NCBI GenBank assembly: GCA_902803365.1 | Contig: CADCPU010000352.1 | Location: 1-6,829 of the forward strand | Source of the DNA: Oscillospiraceae bacterium | Lineage (GTDB): Bacteria; Bacillota_A; Clostridia; Saccharofermentanales; Saccharofermentanaceae | DNA length: 6,829 nt | Reading direction: 5' to 3' | Part shown: positions 5,847 through 6,829 of the stretch, one piece after another | Layout of the letters: every line of letters starts with the position of its first letter | Numbering within the stretch: the first letter of the stretch is position 1 | Made by a program: the position numbers and the translations under genes | Notes under the pieces: generated by a model | What the model was told of the DNA's origin: nothing | Database searches by the model: none | The model's input: only the letters and a program-made list of their open reading frames with translations

Positions 5847-6829
5847 GGCACGTCAAAGATCTGATCAAGTCCGGACTGATTGAACTCGTATGTGTATTCG
5901 GTGAGCTGTTCGTTCATGAACGCTTCGTAGTTGTTCATTCGGATGAAGCTGTTGACTCTGTCGTACCACTCAGGCATCTCGGATTCTTCGATGAAGTAGA
6001 GTACGTCAAATCCGTTCTCTGTCTCGAGGATGTCCTTGTCGCCCGCTTTTCTCGTCTCAAAGAAGATCCAGGAATCGAGCGGATCAACGAACTTGCCCGG
6101 ATATGTATCTGAGCTTGTGGAAACCTTGATGATCCCTGCCAATACCTCATCTGTGAAGCGGCTTTCAACTGACTGGAGTGATACGCTGTCATCGATATAA
6201 TCGTAGACTTCCTGTGCGAGTACCTGTGCGTCACCGAGCGTAAATTCTTCGTTTGCCGTGATCTCGATGATCCTTACGTTACGAAGCGGTGTGCTCTGCG
6301 GCTGTCTTGATACGAAGCAGAGGAGGATAGGGAAGCCCTTTTCATCCTGGAAGATCGTGGTATCGCCCGACTGTCTTCCGTCCTCAAAGAGCCAGTCTCT
6401 GAACTCGTTGTGATCGAAGTCCGTATAGCGGGCATCCTTGACGAGTCTTGAATCAGGCTTCATGAGTTCTTCCTTGGCGTCGCCTGAGAAATACTCGGAA
6501 GCTGCGGTCTCGAACTTTGACTGATCGTGACCCATAGCTTCGATGATCTTGTTTGCGTGTCTTGTGGCCGTATCAACGAAAGCCTGATCAGCCTGCTCGT
6601 ATGTGATCCTCAAGAGCTTATAGCTTACGAGGTCGTAAGTGTTCTTGTTAGCTTCGTATGCGGCATTTGCCTGGTCAGGCGAAGCCTGGAGTTCGACGAG
6701 CTTTGCGTCGGAACCGTAATCTTCAGTGAAGTACTTCTTTGCGAGAGTGTCTCTTACGCACTGTTCGGATACCTGGCTTCCGAAAACGCCCTGGATATAA
6801 GTATCAAGCGGTACGTCCAGTTCCTTGGC
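5843..6829 (-). CDS. Parvulin/SurA-like foldase, C-terminal 328 residues (5' end outside window)
   Basis: The reverse frame is open from the right edge to the TGA at 5845-5843. No convincing start is visible; a TTG at 6613 lies inside the open frame and is not credible as the start. The first roughly 70 residues are helical and resemble the SurA-N-like region of clostridial peptidyl-prolyl isomerase lipoproteins. Two parvulin-like modules follow. The first spans visible residues of about 60-178 and ends with DWLFEDGRQSGD and GFPILLCF. The second spans about 182-283 and has RNVRIIEI, SWIFFETRKAGDKDI and GFDVLYFIEE. Genuine parvulins have RHIL at the module start; here the first reads SYKLLRI and the second NVRIIEI, so the usual histidine is absent from both. 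It is probably an extracytoplasmic chaperone or degenerate isomerase, but the signal sequence would be outside the window. It overlaps the phosphatase gene by 4 bases. Confidence 0.72.
   Translation of the reverse strand, partial: AKELDVPLDTYIQGVFGSQVSEQCVRDTLAKKYFTEDYGSDAKLVELQASPDQANAAYEANKNTYDLVSYKLLRITYEQADQAFVDTATRHANKIIEAMGHDQSKFETAASEYFSGDAKEELMKPDSRLVKDARYTDFDHNEFRDWLFEDGRQSGDTTIFQDEKGFPILLCFVSRQPQSTPLRNVRIIEITANEEFTLGDAQVLAQEVYDYIDDSVSLQSVESRFTDEVLAGIIKVSTSSDTYPGKFVDPLDSWIFFETRKAGDKDILETENGFDVLYFIEESEMPEWYDRVNSFIRMNNYEAFMNEQLTEYTYEFNQSGLDQIFDVP

Noticed and set aside
6611..6613. TTG as the start of the parvulin-like gene
   Set aside because: The frame continues open to the window edge with family-like sequence upstream, so the true start lies outside.

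Overview
The window looks like an ordinary stretch of a low-to-moderate GC Firmicutes chromosome, most likely class Clostridia. The evidence is strong GGAGG-type ribosome binding sites, a DUF4015 glycosidase-like membrane protein, a parvulin-like extracytoplasmic protein of a type I associate with clostridia, and an HtrA with a cytoplasmic N-terminus and one membrane anchor. I cannot name a genus. No mobile element, CRISPR array, rRNA or tRNA gene is visible.

Left arm (1-2431, minus strand): the first 315 codons of a seryl-tRNA synthetase gene run off the left edge. Upstream of it lies a complete gene for a membrane-anchored, extracytoplasmic DUF4015 (TIM-barrel, putative glycosyl hydrolase) protein. 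Each has its own sigma-70-like promoter: TTGATA-17-TAAAAT for serS and TTGTTG-17-TATAAT for the DUF4015 gene.

Middle (2447-5203, plus strand): a compact operon starts from an extended -10 promoter divergent from the DUF4015 promoter. It encodes a Nudix-fold protein with a degenerate Nudix box, a YigZ/IMPACT-family protein, a membrane-anchored HtrA-type serine protease with one PDZ domain, and a 38-residue basic, single-span membrane protein. The start of the small gene overlaps the end of htrA by 8 bases. The operon ends at a strong intrinsic terminator. The gaps are 24 and 12 bases and then the overlap, so co-transcription is likely. HtrA suggests an envelope quality-control or stress role for at least part of the operon, but what the Nudix and YigZ proteins contribute is unknown.

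Right arm (5202-6829, minus strand): a histidine phosphatase gene overlaps by ATGA the end of an upstream gene that enters from the right edge. The upstream product has two successive degenerate parvulin-like modules and is probably an extracytoplasmic foldase or chaperone. The right arm converges on the HtrA operon, and the terminator between them is probably shared.

There is no intergenic stretch longer than about 120 bases. I see no clear new biological system. The points most worth checking are the unannotated 38-residue membrane protein, the altered Nudix box, the tandem parvulin-like modules without the usual catalytic histidine, and the archaeal-like motifs in SerS.
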